Below, in pieces: positions 6,353-14,958 of a DNA stretch of 37,309 nt; the first letter of the stretch is position 1; the number at the start of each line of letters is the position of its first letter. This stretch comes from CAZNER01 sp964572065 (GTDB lineage: Bacteria > Patescibacteriota > Dojkabacteria > JAHIVN01). Below the pieces are notes generated by a model. The model saw nothing but the letters and a program-made list of their open reading frames with translations. It had not been told where the DNA came from and did no database searches. The stretch lies in the NCBI GenBank assembly GCA_964572065.1, contig CAZNER010000011.1, positions 1-37,309 on the forward strand, read 5' to 3'. The translations under genes and the position numbers were made by a program.

Positions 6353-7432
6353 ATGGTCACAGGAATGCAAAAGAAAGCTTCAAGTTATCCGCCCGGATAT
6401 AGAGGTAATACTGTAAGGAATTCTTATCAAGATCCCCGATTTCAAAATCAGAATAGAGTATCGCAGTATAATCCTGGTAATGGTTTTGCGGTAGTTTCTA
6501 ACCAAAATCAAAACCAGAATAGAATTCAAGCACAAGGTGCGGGTTATAATACTGATATGAATGATCCTTATCAACAGTATAACCAAGCTAACCAGCAAGA
6601 TAACTTGTGGCGGGCTTTAATGACTGAAGCTGGTCGTCAAGCTATAGGAGCTCAACTCGCGGTACCTATTAGGACGCAACTTGATTATCAAGGAGTTTCT
6701 CGTAGATTCTTTGAAATTGATGTATTGGCTCAAGGTCAAATTGCTCGTTATGATAAAGATATTGAAGGTTTTGCAGCTGTTGTGGCAAAAAGAGCTGAAT
6801 CTATTGAGTTTACAATTGAAGGTGAATACGTAGAACCTACTACATGGGAAATTTTTTCTCCGACTTCTATTAGGTTGAGTAACATTCAACAGAGAAGGTT
6901 TAATGTTCTTGATAGGATGCAAGAGAAAATTCGTATTTATACGCAGATTCAAGAAGATACTCAATTTTTGCAGTTGATTGCTACTACTACTGCCGGTAAT
7001 ACAGCCAATAACGCTATTGTAACTAGTACCGCTGGCGTATCTAAGAGTTTCTTGAATAGGTTATCAGCTGAAGTTATGAAACATGACTTACCGGGTTATG
7101 CTTTCTTAATGAATTTTGATGCTTATAGGGATATTCGCGCGTGGACGACTACGGATCTTGATCCGGTAACGTTACGCGAGATACAACAATCGGGTTTGTA
7201 TGCTAATATATGGGGCATTGATATTATAGTTAGCCGGCTTGTTCCGGATAATACTGTATATTGTTTATCTGAACCTCGTTTTACTGGTGTACTGCCTATC
7301 AGAACAGATATGATGGTTATGCCTGATGATGTTCCGAGGAAAGCTCGTATAGGTTACGTAGGTTACGAAGAAATTGGAATGTTGATGGTAAATGCTAACG
7401 CTGTTGCTAAAGGTACTTTTACTCGGTCTTAA
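6353..7432 (+). CDS. Major capsid protein (HK97 fold)
   Basis: Forms the icosahedral shell. Length (359 aa), position after scaffold and decoration genes, strong ribosome binding site (AGGAGGTGAA at 6337-6346) and a following terminator all fit the most abundant head protein. Residues 1 to about 88 are low complexity, rich in Asn, Gln, Tyr and Arg (including NQNQNQNR), and are likely a flexible arm or a propeptide removed by the protease. From about residue 90 the order matches an HK97 capsid core: an N-arm with RRFFEIDVLAQGQ, a spine helix region (NIQQRRFNVLDRMQEKI), an A-domain part with DAYRDIRAW and WGIDIIVSRLV, and the typical terminal segment GYEEIGMLMVNANAVAKGTF. I did not see an equivalent of the HK97 crosslinking Lys. 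High confidence in the role. Confidence 0.85.
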   Translation: MVTGMQKKASSYPPGYRGNTVRNSYQDPRFQNQNRVSQYNPGNGFAVVSNQNQNQNRIQAQGAGYNTDMNDPYQQYNQANQQDNLWRALMTEAGRQAIGAQLAVPIRTQLDYQGVSRRFFEIDVLAQGQIARYDKDIEGFAAVVAKRAESIEFTIEGEYVEPTTWEIFSPTSIRLSNIQQRRFNVLDRMQEKIRIYTQIQEDTQFLQLIATTTAGNTANNAIVTSTAGVSKSFLNRLSAEVMKHDLPGYAFLMNFDAYRDIRAWTTTDLDPVTLREIQQSGLYANIWGIDIIVSRLVPDNTVYCLSEPRFTGVLPIRTDMMVMPDDVPRKARIGYVGYEEIGMLMVNANAVAKGTFTRS

Positions 7433-7459
7433 TTAGCTGAGTAATTGTCGCACAAATAG

Positions 7460-7502
7460 AAAGGGGTAAAAGAACCTATTATTCATTTTACCCCTTTTTT
7501 TT
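7460..7502 (+). terminator. Rho-independent terminator after the capsid gene
   Basis: AAAGGGGTAAAA pairs with TTTTACCCCTTTT across a loop of about 14 bases, and a run of eight or more T follows. A strong intrinsic terminator that ends or attenuates head-gene transcription. Confidence 0.9.
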
Positions 7503-7529
7503 AAAAAAATTAATTAGGAGGAACCTAAA

Positions 7530-8387
7530 ATGAGTTTACCTGCAAAAATTATTGCAAAACCTGGTCATTCAGTGTCTTGTATTGTAGCAGGAGTTGAAAT
7601 TGAAGTCACTTCAAAAGCTCCTTCAAATCTTTTAAGAAGATTTACACAAGAACAAATTGATCAGTCTGTTACATTAAAAGAATGTTTAAATAGTGGTTTA
7701 TTACAGACCTACATAGACGGTGCTGTAGTTGAACAATCAAAAGAAGTGCCAATTCCAGAGGCTAGAATAAAGTCCCAAATTAATCCGACGGTTTCTGTTT
7801 CTTCTAATAAAAAAGAAATTATACAGAAACAAAGGGATTTGGATAAGGCAATTATAACTAATGATTTTAATACTTTAAAACAACAAGTCGGGGAAATAAA
7901 AATACCGAAAGAAATAAAAGATAAATTAAAAACTGCATCAAAACAAAACAAGGGTCGTAAGCAAACGGTTGATGCAGATTATTTTGAACAAAGGGATCAA
8001 GAAATAAATCAGATAGATGAAGAGTCTGATGATGATAAAATTTTGAAGTTGCTAGGTAAAGAAAGGGCTAAGCCAACTACAGAAATAAAAACTGTAAGTG
8101 CTAAAGAATTAGTAAATAAGGCTAGTGATGGTATAAAAGTATCTAAAGATATGTTAAAAGCCCAAACTACTAAACCAAAAGTTACAGTTAAGGGAAATAA
8201 GAAAAAAGGACGCAAAAGCACTATGATTCCAACTGAAGCTTATATAGAAAAAGACATACCGACACAACTTCATGTTATTAGAACTAAAATAACTAATAAA
8301 AATCAACTTAGATCGATTATAAAGAGTCCTTCTTTTGCTCAAACAGTAAAAACTGTAGCAAAGGAAAAGTTAGACTCCTTAAAATAA
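7530..8387 (+). CDS. Hypothetical charged virion or assembly protein, 285 aa
   Basis: Good ribosome binding site (AGGAGGAA) and ATG start right after the capsid terminator. The N-terminal 70 residues look like a small folded domain (AKPGHSVSCIVAGVEIEV, then a Leu/Gln-rich part ending QTYIDGAVV). The region of about 75-235 is Lys/Glu/Asp-rich and probably disordered or helical, with a very basic patch near residues 220-231 (KGNKKKGRKS). The C-terminal 50 residues may form a helical domain. No catalytic motif, signal peptide or membrane segment is visible. The position between capsid and virion genes suggests a head-associated or head-completion role, but I do not recognise the family. Confidence 0.65.
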   Translation: MSLPAKIIAKPGHSVSCIVAGVEIEVTSKAPSNLLRRFTQEQIDQSVTLKECLNSGLLQTYIDGAVVEQSKEVPIPEARIKSQINPTVSVSSNKKEIIQKQRDLDKAIITNDFNTLKQQVGEIKIPKEIKDKLKTASKQNKGRKQTVDADYFEQRDQEINQIDEESDDDKILKLLGKERAKPTTEIKTVSAKELVNKASDGIKVSKDMLKAQTTKPKVTVKGNKKKGRKSTMIPTEAYIEKDIPTQLHVIRTKITNKNQLRSIIKSPSFAQTVKTVAKEKLDSLK

Positions 8388-8402
8388 AAAGGGGTTTGTT
8401 AT

Positions 8403-9050
8403 ATGGCAAAATTGACACCTGGCGAGTTATACGGAGTAGATGAAGGTATTGGGCGTAGTTTTAGTCCTGATTATAATGCATTAAGAGTCTTAATGCATGA
8501 TGGTTTTGGCAATGCCGTAACCTCGTCTGGATCGGTTTCTTCTTCTGTTCGGGCACTTGATGTATCTGTTAAATCTATGAGTGCTGGGGATATACAAATC
8601 GGCGCTGTAGAATTGAAAGATGGCGATTCTGATACTAGAGCTGATATAGAAGCAGATGGCGCAAAAAATGCTTTATTTATACAATCTAATAATCCAGTAT
8701 CTACTTATCCAAAAGTACAAGGAGATAAATGGAGAGTCTGTGGTTCTGGTTCCGCGTTTTCAAGTTCAATTATACAATCAACCCCAGGATCTGGATCTTA
8801 TTTAAATTTAACTTATATTTATTTTTCTATTGATGCTATAGGATCTGTAGGCCTTGAGGATACAGACGGAGGTTGCGTATCTGCTCCAGCACATTTTGGA
8901 GCGAGAGGTGGTATGTGTACTTCTATACCGCCAGAGACAGCATTAGAATTGCCTGAGAATACAGGATTAGTATTAACTTTAACAAATACAGCTTCAGGTT
9001 CTACTCCTAATCTATCTTATACTATTGCCGGATATACGAGGAGTAGTTAA
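8403..9050 (+). CDS. Putative virion structural protein, 215 aa
   Basis: The ATG is preceded by AAAAAGGGG, which lies just after the stop of the previous gene (16-base gap), so the two are probably cotranscribed. The sequence is Ser/Gly/Thr-rich and beta-rich with no long helices. The first 100 residues contain phrases typical of phage structural proteins, such as GDIQIGAVELKDGDSDTRA followed by NALFIQSN. The second half (about 105-215) reads as a beta-sandwich of alternating hydrophobic strands ending LSYTIAGYTRSS. A strong terminator follows the gene, so this is the end of a transcription unit. Likely a minor head, decoration or fibre-attachment protein; the exact role is unknown. Confidence 0.6.
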   Translation: MAKLTPGELYGVDEGIGRSFSPDYNALRVLMHDGFGNAVTSSGSVSSSVRALDVSVKSMSAGDIQIGAVELKDGDSDTRADIEADGAKNALFIQSNNPVSTYPKVQGDKWRVCGSGSAFSSSIIQSTPGSGSYLNLTYIYFSIDAIGSVGLEDTDGGCVSAPAHFGARGGMCTSIPPETALELPENTGLVLTLTNTASGSTPNLSYTIAGYTRSS

Positions 9051-9082
9051 TATATGTACAGTTTTGTAATTTTAGACAGAAT

Positions 9083-9138
9083 AAAACCGATTTTAACAAG
9101 TATTGTTGTTATAGTATCTTGTTTAATCGGTTTTTTTA
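9083..9138 (+). terminator. Rho-independent terminator
   Basis: The arm at 9083-9100 (AAAACCGATTTTAACAAG) pairs with 9118-9134 (CTTGTTTAATCGGTTTT) with a single bulged base, enclosing a loop of about 17 bases, followed by a T run. Clear terminator between the virion genes and the adhesin genes. Confidence 0.88.
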
Positions 9139-9156
9139 TATAGGAATTAATGTGTT

Positions 9157-10593
9157 ATGGAATTAATAAAAAGAACTACTTATTCTAACCAATATTTTGT
9201 AAAAGAGCAACAATATCAATTAGATTTAGGTGGTGTACCTAATGTTATAATTGATGCAAATAAAAATTTAGCGCCTTTAGATAATACTATAAGTTTTTTT
9301 GATCGTAGTACTAATTATAATTATACTATAAAAAGAAGTAATTTTTATGTGCATTTAGGAGATAAAAAAAGTGTTGGCAAATACAAACGTTTTATAAAAT
9401 CTAAAATAGATAAGGATGTTTGGATTTTAATTACTTTAAAAAATTTAAATACTCAGTTATCAACTACTTTTCAAGAAGGGCAATTGAATAACAAGATAGA
9501 ATGGGTTAGCGATAAGATTAAATTTAATAGTTTTATAACTGAAAAACGTTTTAAAGAAACAATACATCAACCAAAAGGGCAAACAATTATATATCAATAT
9601 GAAATTAATGGTTTAAAAGCCGTTTTAAAAAATCATATAGTAAAATTTTATACTATAACTGATAATAAACTTTTTGCTTTAATTGAACGTCCATTTTATC
9701 AAGAAAGTGGTATAATTTTTGATTATGTATGGAAACAAACAGCTATAAATATTTTTGAATTGACCTTACCGGCTCCTAAAAAAGATAGTATAATAGATCC
9801 AACTATAACTTTCGGTGAAGCTACAGGAGCAGATGTCACAGGTGTACATAAAGACACTTTTTTAGCTGGGGGGTCATATTCTAATAGATCTTATGGAGCT
9901 TATGCATACATGATACATAGCCAGACGGCTACAGACCAGAGTGATAGAGCGGGGATATTACGGTTTGATTTGAATACTATACCTAATTGTTCTATAGTTA
10001 ATAATGCTTCATTGAGATTAACATTATCAAATAACGGATTTCCTGCTGGCGGTGATAGGGTTTTTAATATAAGACGTATGATTACTAATTGGGGTAAAAC
10101 ATTAATAGAGGAAGGAGGTACAAATACTCCTGCCGCAGCTAATGAAGCAACTTGGGATAATGCTTTTGCTGGAGGAGCCCAATGGTCTGGTGGTGCTGGA
10201 GGATATTGGCTGGTAAATGATAGTGAAAATCCAGAAAGTAACATTTTTATTCCTCAAGGAACAGTACAAGGTACGCAATTTGATTTTGATATTACGAGTA
10301 ATATACAATATCAAGTTGTAAATCCAGCTTTAAACTATGGATTAGCTATACAAGAAGATATATCTGATAGAGTAGATTTTGCTGCACAAGAACACGATAC
10401 TGTTGGTTATAGACCTTTATTATCTGTTGTTTATACAATACCTACTAATACTAAAATTTTTGGTATGCATCCTGCAAGTAATGTTACGGGTATTCATAAA
10501 GATACTTTTATAACTTCTACTAATGGCGATAGTGCTTACGGAGATAATACAGAATTGCGTGTAAGCAGTAGAGATTTTGCCCCTTTATTATAA
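9157..10593 (+). CDS. DNRLRE-domain adhesin-like virion protein with truncated second repeat
   Basis: The N-terminal 210 residues are beta-rich and end in IIDPTIT (residues 212-218), the usual lead into DNRLRE (CBM96-like) surface domains. A full DNRLRE domain follows at about 229-430: HKDTFL at 231, then GILRFDL, SIVNNASLRLTL, TNWGKTLIEEG, the EATWDNAF segment, FDITSNIQYQV and RPLLSVVYT. DNRLRE domains bind polysaccharides in other proteins. A second copy opens at H447 (HKDTFI, AYGDNTELRV) but stops after only 32 residues, exactly at the Leu-Leu that should continue into Arg-Phe-Asp. The next gene starts seven bases later and resumes DNRLRE sequence after a beta-helix, so this gene looks like the 5' part of a split gene. 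Receptor binding is inferred. Confidence 0.7.
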   Translation: MELIKRTTYSNQYFVKEQQYQLDLGGVPNVIIDANKNLAPLDNTISFFDRSTNYNYTIKRSNFYVHLGDKKSVGKYKRFIKSKIDKDVWILITLKNLNTQLSTTFQEGQLNNKIEWVSDKIKFNSFITEKRFKETIHQPKGQTIIYQYEINGLKAVLKNHIVKFYTITDNKLFALIERPFYQESGIIFDYVWKQTAINIFELTLPAPKKDSIIDPTITFGEATGADVTGVHKDTFLAGGSYSNRSYGAYAYMIHSQTATDQSDRAGILRFDLNTIPNCSIVNNASLRLTLSNNGFPAGGDRVFNIRRMITNWGKTLIEEGGTNTPAAANEATWDNAFAGGAQWSGGAGGYWLVNDSENPESNIFIPQGTVQGTQFDFDITSNIQYQVVNPALNYGLAIQEDISDRVDFAAQEHDTVGYRPLLSVVYTIPTNTKIFGMHPASNVTGIHKDTFITSTNGDSAYGDNTELRVSSRDFAPLL

Positions 10594-10600
10594 TTAAATT

Positions 10601-13600
10601 ATGAACCAAATAAAATTAGATCCTAATTACATATACCCAGTCTTTAAAGTCGGAGATAAACAAACCGCCAAAGGCAAAGAGTATCTCGGCATTAAAGACG
10701 GTATGTTAGCTGACGTGCTTGATCCACAAGACTGGAAAAACGGAGAATTAGTTATATCAGACCGGATGCAAAAGGTTTATAGGATAGGGAAAGTAAATCG
10801 TTTAGAAAAAAACAAGTTTCTATCAGGACAAAACGAATATGGCGCAACTATAGACAAAGGAGTTAAATCAGTTGATATAAAATCTTACCGGCACTCTGCC
10901 ATGTTTGTTGATTTTGCAGATTTGGGTAACGCCCTGAAAACTAATCTGCGAGCAGACAAAGACCACGGTATTTTAGATTTAACTAAAGTTTCTCAAATAT
11001 TATTCAAAGACTCAAAAGACATTGATTTTACAAAACGAATTATATCTGACCTGAACGCTATTTCAATAGGAACTTGCACCATTGGAACTGCCGGAGATTA
11101 CACCACCTGGCGATTGTTTGCAAATGATTTGGCAGACTTAACCGGAGATCTTACAGCAACCCAGATATCAGATACGACAGAAACAGATAAATCAACCCTA
11201 ACAGAAGACCTTAATAACCACCATTTAAAATTAACAGCGAATAAAATAATTAATGGTAACCCAAATTATGGGTGGAAATCCATCCTTAGCGTAGCGGGAA
11301 AATTCTTTTTTGAAATACAAATAGAAGGCCCGGGAACTTGTACCTTTGAAAACCTATATACCTATTCTACAGCAAACAGATTAACATTGGCAGACTTTCA
11401 AACAGCAAATGTTGTAGCAGCCTTCAATCTTAATATGCACAATATTATGATTGACGGCAATGGGATGCAAAATTTTGGTTTCCATTTTACGACCAACACG
11501 CCCACAGTAAAAGTCCATAACTGTAAAATATGGGATTCACGATTTAGTTTCTACTCCCAAATTTCCGGGGCCAATCTCACAGCTGAAAATATCACCATTG
11601 ATAATGATGGTCATTCGGCTTATGATTTAGCAGACCAGGCCGTCAACTTAAATAACTGTGTTGCTATAAATTCAACAATCGCAGATTTTCGGAATCACGG
11701 CAATGCCACCGGCAACAACAATGCTTCGGATGACGGAACAGCGGCTAACGGCAATTGGAATGTTGGGAACAACAATATTATAAACATAACACCAGCGGAT
11801 GAATTTATAAGTACTAAAGATACAGATGATAATTATTTAAATATAAAAAGAACAGCCACAATTAGGGATGCTGGTTGTACTCCGACTATTGCCACCAATA
11901 CAACCGGTATGAGAACTAACTATCGTCCGCATCTTGATTTTGATGGTAATGATAAATATACAATAGGCGGTGATGAATTTTTTCCGGAATATGATATAGC
12001 AGGCCGTTTTGATGTATCTTTATTACCTACTGATACTACTATTACCTCTGCAACTATATCATTGGTTAAAAAAGATGATAATCTAGGAGCTAGTGATACT
12101 TTAACTGTACAATTAAGAGAAATTACTCCCGATTGGGGTATTCATAAATTAGATGAAGGAGTAGAAGAAGATCCAGCAACAAATGGTCAAGCTACATGGA
12201 GAAGAAAAAGAGATTATAACGGAGCTGGAGGAGACGAATTTTGGTTATCAGGAGCTGATTTCTCAAGTAGTGATTATGGGGATACAATTTATGATTCAAA
12301 GGATGTAACCAGTTCTACGGCTAATTATACAAGACTTTATTGGGAATGTAAAGATTTAGTACAAAAATGGATAAATAATCCAAATTCTAATTTGGGTTTC
12401 GTATTTGTAGGTACTGGAGTCGATGGTTGTAATGATGTTGTTTTTTATTCTCAAGAAGAAGGTATAGAAGCTTTTAGACCACAACTTACTATTACTTATA
12501 CTACTCCTGATTGCGTTACAGTTTTTGGTGGTGTAGATGGGGCAGATTATCCGAATAATCATAAAGATACATATATTAATTCGGGATCTGTACATGCAGC
12601 CTATGGTTCTGATACTCAATTACAAGTTGCCGGATTGGGTAAAAGTTCTTTATTACGATTTGATTTAAGACAAATACCAGATTATGCATATATTCAAAGT
12701 GCTAAATTAAAAATGACTTATGCTGGAGGTGCCATAGCTGGGGCAGTAGAGGCAAGAAGATTAAAAGTTAATTGGGGACAGTCTCAAACTATTGAAGGTA
12801 TATCCGAAAGTCCAGCATCAAGTGGACAAGCTACATGGGCTGCTGCTTTTGATTGTAATGGCGGAGGTGCCGGCCCCGATTGGTGGCGCCCTTGTTATAA
12901 TTATAGAAGACCAATTACTATAACAAATAACACAGGTGGTAATGCGGTGGTTAATACTATAGTAGCTTTTGATATGGCAACTAATGCCTTAATTACTGCG
13001 GGAAAAGTAAGAGCTGATACTAAAGATTGGAGATTAGTCTATTGGGATGGCGCGAATAATACAGAGATAGCAAGAGATGTATATAGTGGTTGGAATACAG
13101 CTAATACAGAGACGTGGTTTAGATTACAAGCTCAAATAAATAATGGTAATAATGATAGTGGTTATTATATTTATTATGGTTGTCCAGCAGAATCTGGTGT
13201 TCCAACAGGATTAGGATTATCAGAATTAACTTTACGTAGTCAAATTAATAATACAGGTAATATGACAGCTGATTATAATGACGATCAATGGAGTATAGGA
13301 CAAAAATATACATATACTCCGCCTAATACTAGTTGGTTTATAATTACTAAAATGGATTTAAGTGTGGCTAGTCAACCTGGTGGCGGTACTACGTATTTAT
13401 TAGCTCCTTATGTATTTGATGCTGCGGCGGGTAATCATGGAAATCAAATAACAAACGGCATTGGAGATACTAAAGCCAATAATTCTCTATCTGTACCCGG
13501 TTTTAATTCTTTTACTTTTTCAAATCCTCATCCAAGACCAAAAAGAGCTGTATCTTACTATTATTCTATCCAGCCATATAACGATAGGGCGGGTTCCGGT

Positions 13601-14137
13601 TTAAATGGTTATTTTCAAGTTAATTATAAAAATGCTGGAGGGGAAAATTATTATAGAATAAATAAGGATGGTACATGGAATATATACAGCGCAAATGGCG
13701 AAGCTACATGGAAGTTGTATGGTAAAGAAGCGCCTAACGATGAATGTGCTGATAGTATGGGCGCTGAAGAAACACCGCCTAGTGCTGACGCGGATGTACC
13801 TTGGACATCGGGAGGTAATTTTTCGAGTAATGATTATGGACCTAATGCTTGTGCTACTAATGTCATTACAGGATCAGAAGTTGTAGGCGATGTTTTTACT
13901 TTTGATATAACTTGTGCAGTAAGAGGTTGTCATTGCGGAGAATGTCATAATTTAGGTTGGTTATATAACAATCATGGCATAACATTACTTGGGGAGGATT
14001 TAAATAGTAGCATAAATTTCTTTTCCAAGGAATTCGCCTCAGGCGCTTTACGTCCATATCTTGCAGTACAATGGTCTACAGGACATATATTGGATACCAC
14101 ACCACAATATTGGGGAGATACAGTTTGTGCTTCATAA
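10601..14137 (+). CDS. Giant modular adhesin: beta-helix, DNRLRE repeats and nested DUF2341
   Basis: A protein of 1178 aa with separable modules. Residues 1-145: unrecognised N-terminal part. About 150-463: probable right-handed beta-helix, opening with GTAGDYTTWRLFANDLADL, with repeated Asn-rich turns and closing with RDAG then IGGDEF, the usual ending of such domains. From R469 (RFDVSLLP) to about 640: DNRLRE domain. From H654 (HKDTYI, SSLLRFDL): a further DNRLRE domain that is interrupted at W761 by a DUF2341 unit (NYRRPITITNN to YYIYYGCPAE) and a following beta-sandwich (about 875-1045), then resumes with NFSSNDYG and ends RPYLAVQWS. Codon use in the first 1.3 kb is visibly richer in C-ending codons than in the neighbours. 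Probably a cell-surface glycan-binding structure on the virion; attachment site unknown. Confidence 0.7.
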   Translation: MNQIKLDPNYIYPVFKVGDKQTAKGKEYLGIKDGMLADVLDPQDWKNGELVISDRMQKVYRIGKVNRLEKNKFLSGQNEYGATIDKGVKSVDIKSYRHSAMFVDFADLGNALKTNLRADKDHGILDLTKVSQILFKDSKDIDFTKRIISDLNAISIGTCTIGTAGDYTTWRLFANDLADLTGDLTATQISDTTETDKSTLTEDLNNHHLKLTANKIINGNPNYGWKSILSVAGKFFFEIQIEGPGTCTFENLYTYSTANRLTLADFQTANVVAAFNLNMHNIMIDGNGMQNFGFHFTTNTPTVKVHNCKIWDSRFSFYSQISGANLTAENITIDNDGHSAYDLADQAVNLNNCVAINSTIADFRNHGNATGNNNASDDGTAANGNWNVGNNNIINITPADEFISTKDTDDNYLNIKRTATIRDAGCTPTIATNTTGMRTNYRPHLDFDGNDKYTIGGDEFFPEYDIAGRFDVSLLPTDTTITSATISLVKKDDNLGASDTLTVQLREITPDWGIHKLDEGVEEDPATNGQATWRRKRDYNGAGGDEFWLSGADFSSSDYGDTIYDSKDVTSSTANYTRLYWECKDLVQKWINNPNSNLGFVFVGTGVDGCNDVVFYSQEEGIEAFRPQLTITYTTPDCVTVFGGVDGADYPNNHKDTYINSGSVHAAYGSDTQLQVAGLGKSSLLRFDLRQIPDYAYIQSAKLKMTYAGGAIAGAVEARRLKVNWGQSQTIEGISESPASSGQATWAAAFDCNGGGAGPDWWRPCYNYRRPITITNNTGGNAVVNTIVAFDMATNALITAGKVRADTKDWRLVYWDGANNTEIARDVYSGWNTANTETWFRLQAQINNGNNDSGYYIYYGCPAESGVPTGLGLSELTLRSQINNTGNMTADYNDDQWSIGQKYTYTPPNTSWFIITKMDLSVASQPGGGTTYLLAPYVFDAAAGNHGNQITNGIGDTKANNSLSVPGFNSFTFSNPHPRPKRAVSYYYSIQPYNDRAGSGLNGYFQVNYKNAGGENYYRINKDGTWNIYSANGEATWKLYGKEAPNDECADSMGAEETPPSADADVPWTSGGNFSSNDYGPNACATNVITGSEVVGDVFTFDITCAVRGCHCGECHNLGWLYNNHGITLLGEDLNSSINFFSKEFASGALRPYLAVQWSTGHILDTTPQYWGDTVCAS

Positions 14138-14164
14138 GTTGATATTATACTTTATACTTTAAAT

Positions 14165-14188
14165 AAACAGGTATAAAAGCCTGTTTTT
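14165..14188 (+). terminator. Rho-independent terminator after the adhesin genes
   Basis: AAACAGG (14165-14171) pairs with CCTGTTT (14180-14186) around an eight-base loop, followed by further T. Short but well formed, in the only gap between the adhesin gene and the neck genes. Confidence 0.75.
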
Positions 14189-14205
14189 CATGAAAAGGTT
14201 ATATT

Positions 14206-14727
14206 ATGGCATATACTACATTAGAACAAAATTTAATAGATCACGTTAAAATGGCTATAGCTCATTCGACAGAAGAATCTTCTGTTTATGTATTACCTAG
14301 AAGATTAGCAGACGGAGAAATTTATGCGGGATTGGAAAGAGCTTTAATGAAATGGAATGCTACACCGCCTAGATTCACTACTCATGTTTTTACAGATTTT
14401 GATACAAATGGTGCAGTAGAAGGTTTAAAAGAAATTTTAATTTTAGGCGGAGAATTGTGGGCTACATATAAAATTATTTATTTTGAAGCGGGTAAGCATT
14501 TTTCAGTATCAGATTCAGGACATACTTTTACGAGAGATAGATCACAAAAATTTTTATCTATATTGCAACAAAAAATGAATGAATATTTAGAACTATTAAA
14601 AATATCAAAGAAGATGTATTTAATGGGATCACTTACACCACTTGGTCAATTTTCTGCTACTGCTGGAATGCCATTACAACTTGATAGGGCGTTGCGAGGA
14701 GTGCGTAAATGGAATAAATTTAGTTAA
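14206..14727 (+). CDS. Putative neck / head-tail connector protein, 173 aa
   Basis: It starts at ATG 14206 with AAAAGG upstream. The protein is mixed alpha/beta: an N-terminal helix (residues 4-20), a second helix with YAGLERALMKWNATPPRF (about 39-57), a beta segment, then LKEILILGGELWATYKIIY and a long C-terminal helix (about 108-137). The stretch AGKHFSVSDSGHTFTRDRSQKF resembles a conserved region of phage virion proteins that lie between head and tail genes. No enzyme motif is seen. The gene begins a tightly packed run of structural genes (1-base overlap with the next frame, or 11 bases to its preferred start), consistent with a connector or neck role. The exact family is uncertain. Confidence 0.5.
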   Translation: MAYTTLEQNLIDHVKMAIAHSTEESSVYVLPRRLADGEIYAGLERALMKWNATPPRFTTHVFTDFDTNGAVEGLKEILILGGELWATYKIIYFEAGKHFSVSDSGHTFTRDRSQKFLSILQQKMNEYLELLKISKKMYLMGSLTPLGQFSATAGMPLQLDRALRGVRKWNKFS

Positions 14728-14738
14728 TGGAGTTTATT

Positions 14739-14948
14739 ATGGCCGTTGATGATCAAGAATATCACTTTTATGATGTAGATTCTGAAATTGTAGATTATAC
14801 AAAAGAAAATAATTTACTCACCCTAATGCAAGTTGGAGAAGAAGTAGCTTTGTTTAAAAAAAAGAGTTCTGGATCTGCTATTGCAAAGACAGAAATTAGT
14901 TCTTGGGATGATCCGTATGAATATAGTGAGTATAAACCTTCTTATTAA
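14739..14948 (+). CDS. Small acidic hypothetical protein, 69 aa
   Basis: I prefer ATG 14739 (MAVDDQEYHF), which has GGAG eight bases upstream; ATG 14727, overlapping the previous stop, would add four residues. The protein is acidic and rich in Tyr, Asp and Glu, with one short hydrophobic helix-like segment (NNLLTLMQVGEEVALF, about residues 25-40) and a disordered Ser/Tyr-rich tail. No motif is recognised. Its place between connector-like genes suggests a small structural or chaperone role. Function unknown. Confidence 0.55.
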   Translation: MAVDDQEYHFYDVDSEIVDYTKENNLLTLMQVGEEVALFKKKSSGSAIAKTEISSWDDPYEYSEYKPSY

Positions 14949-14958
14949 AGGGTAATAA

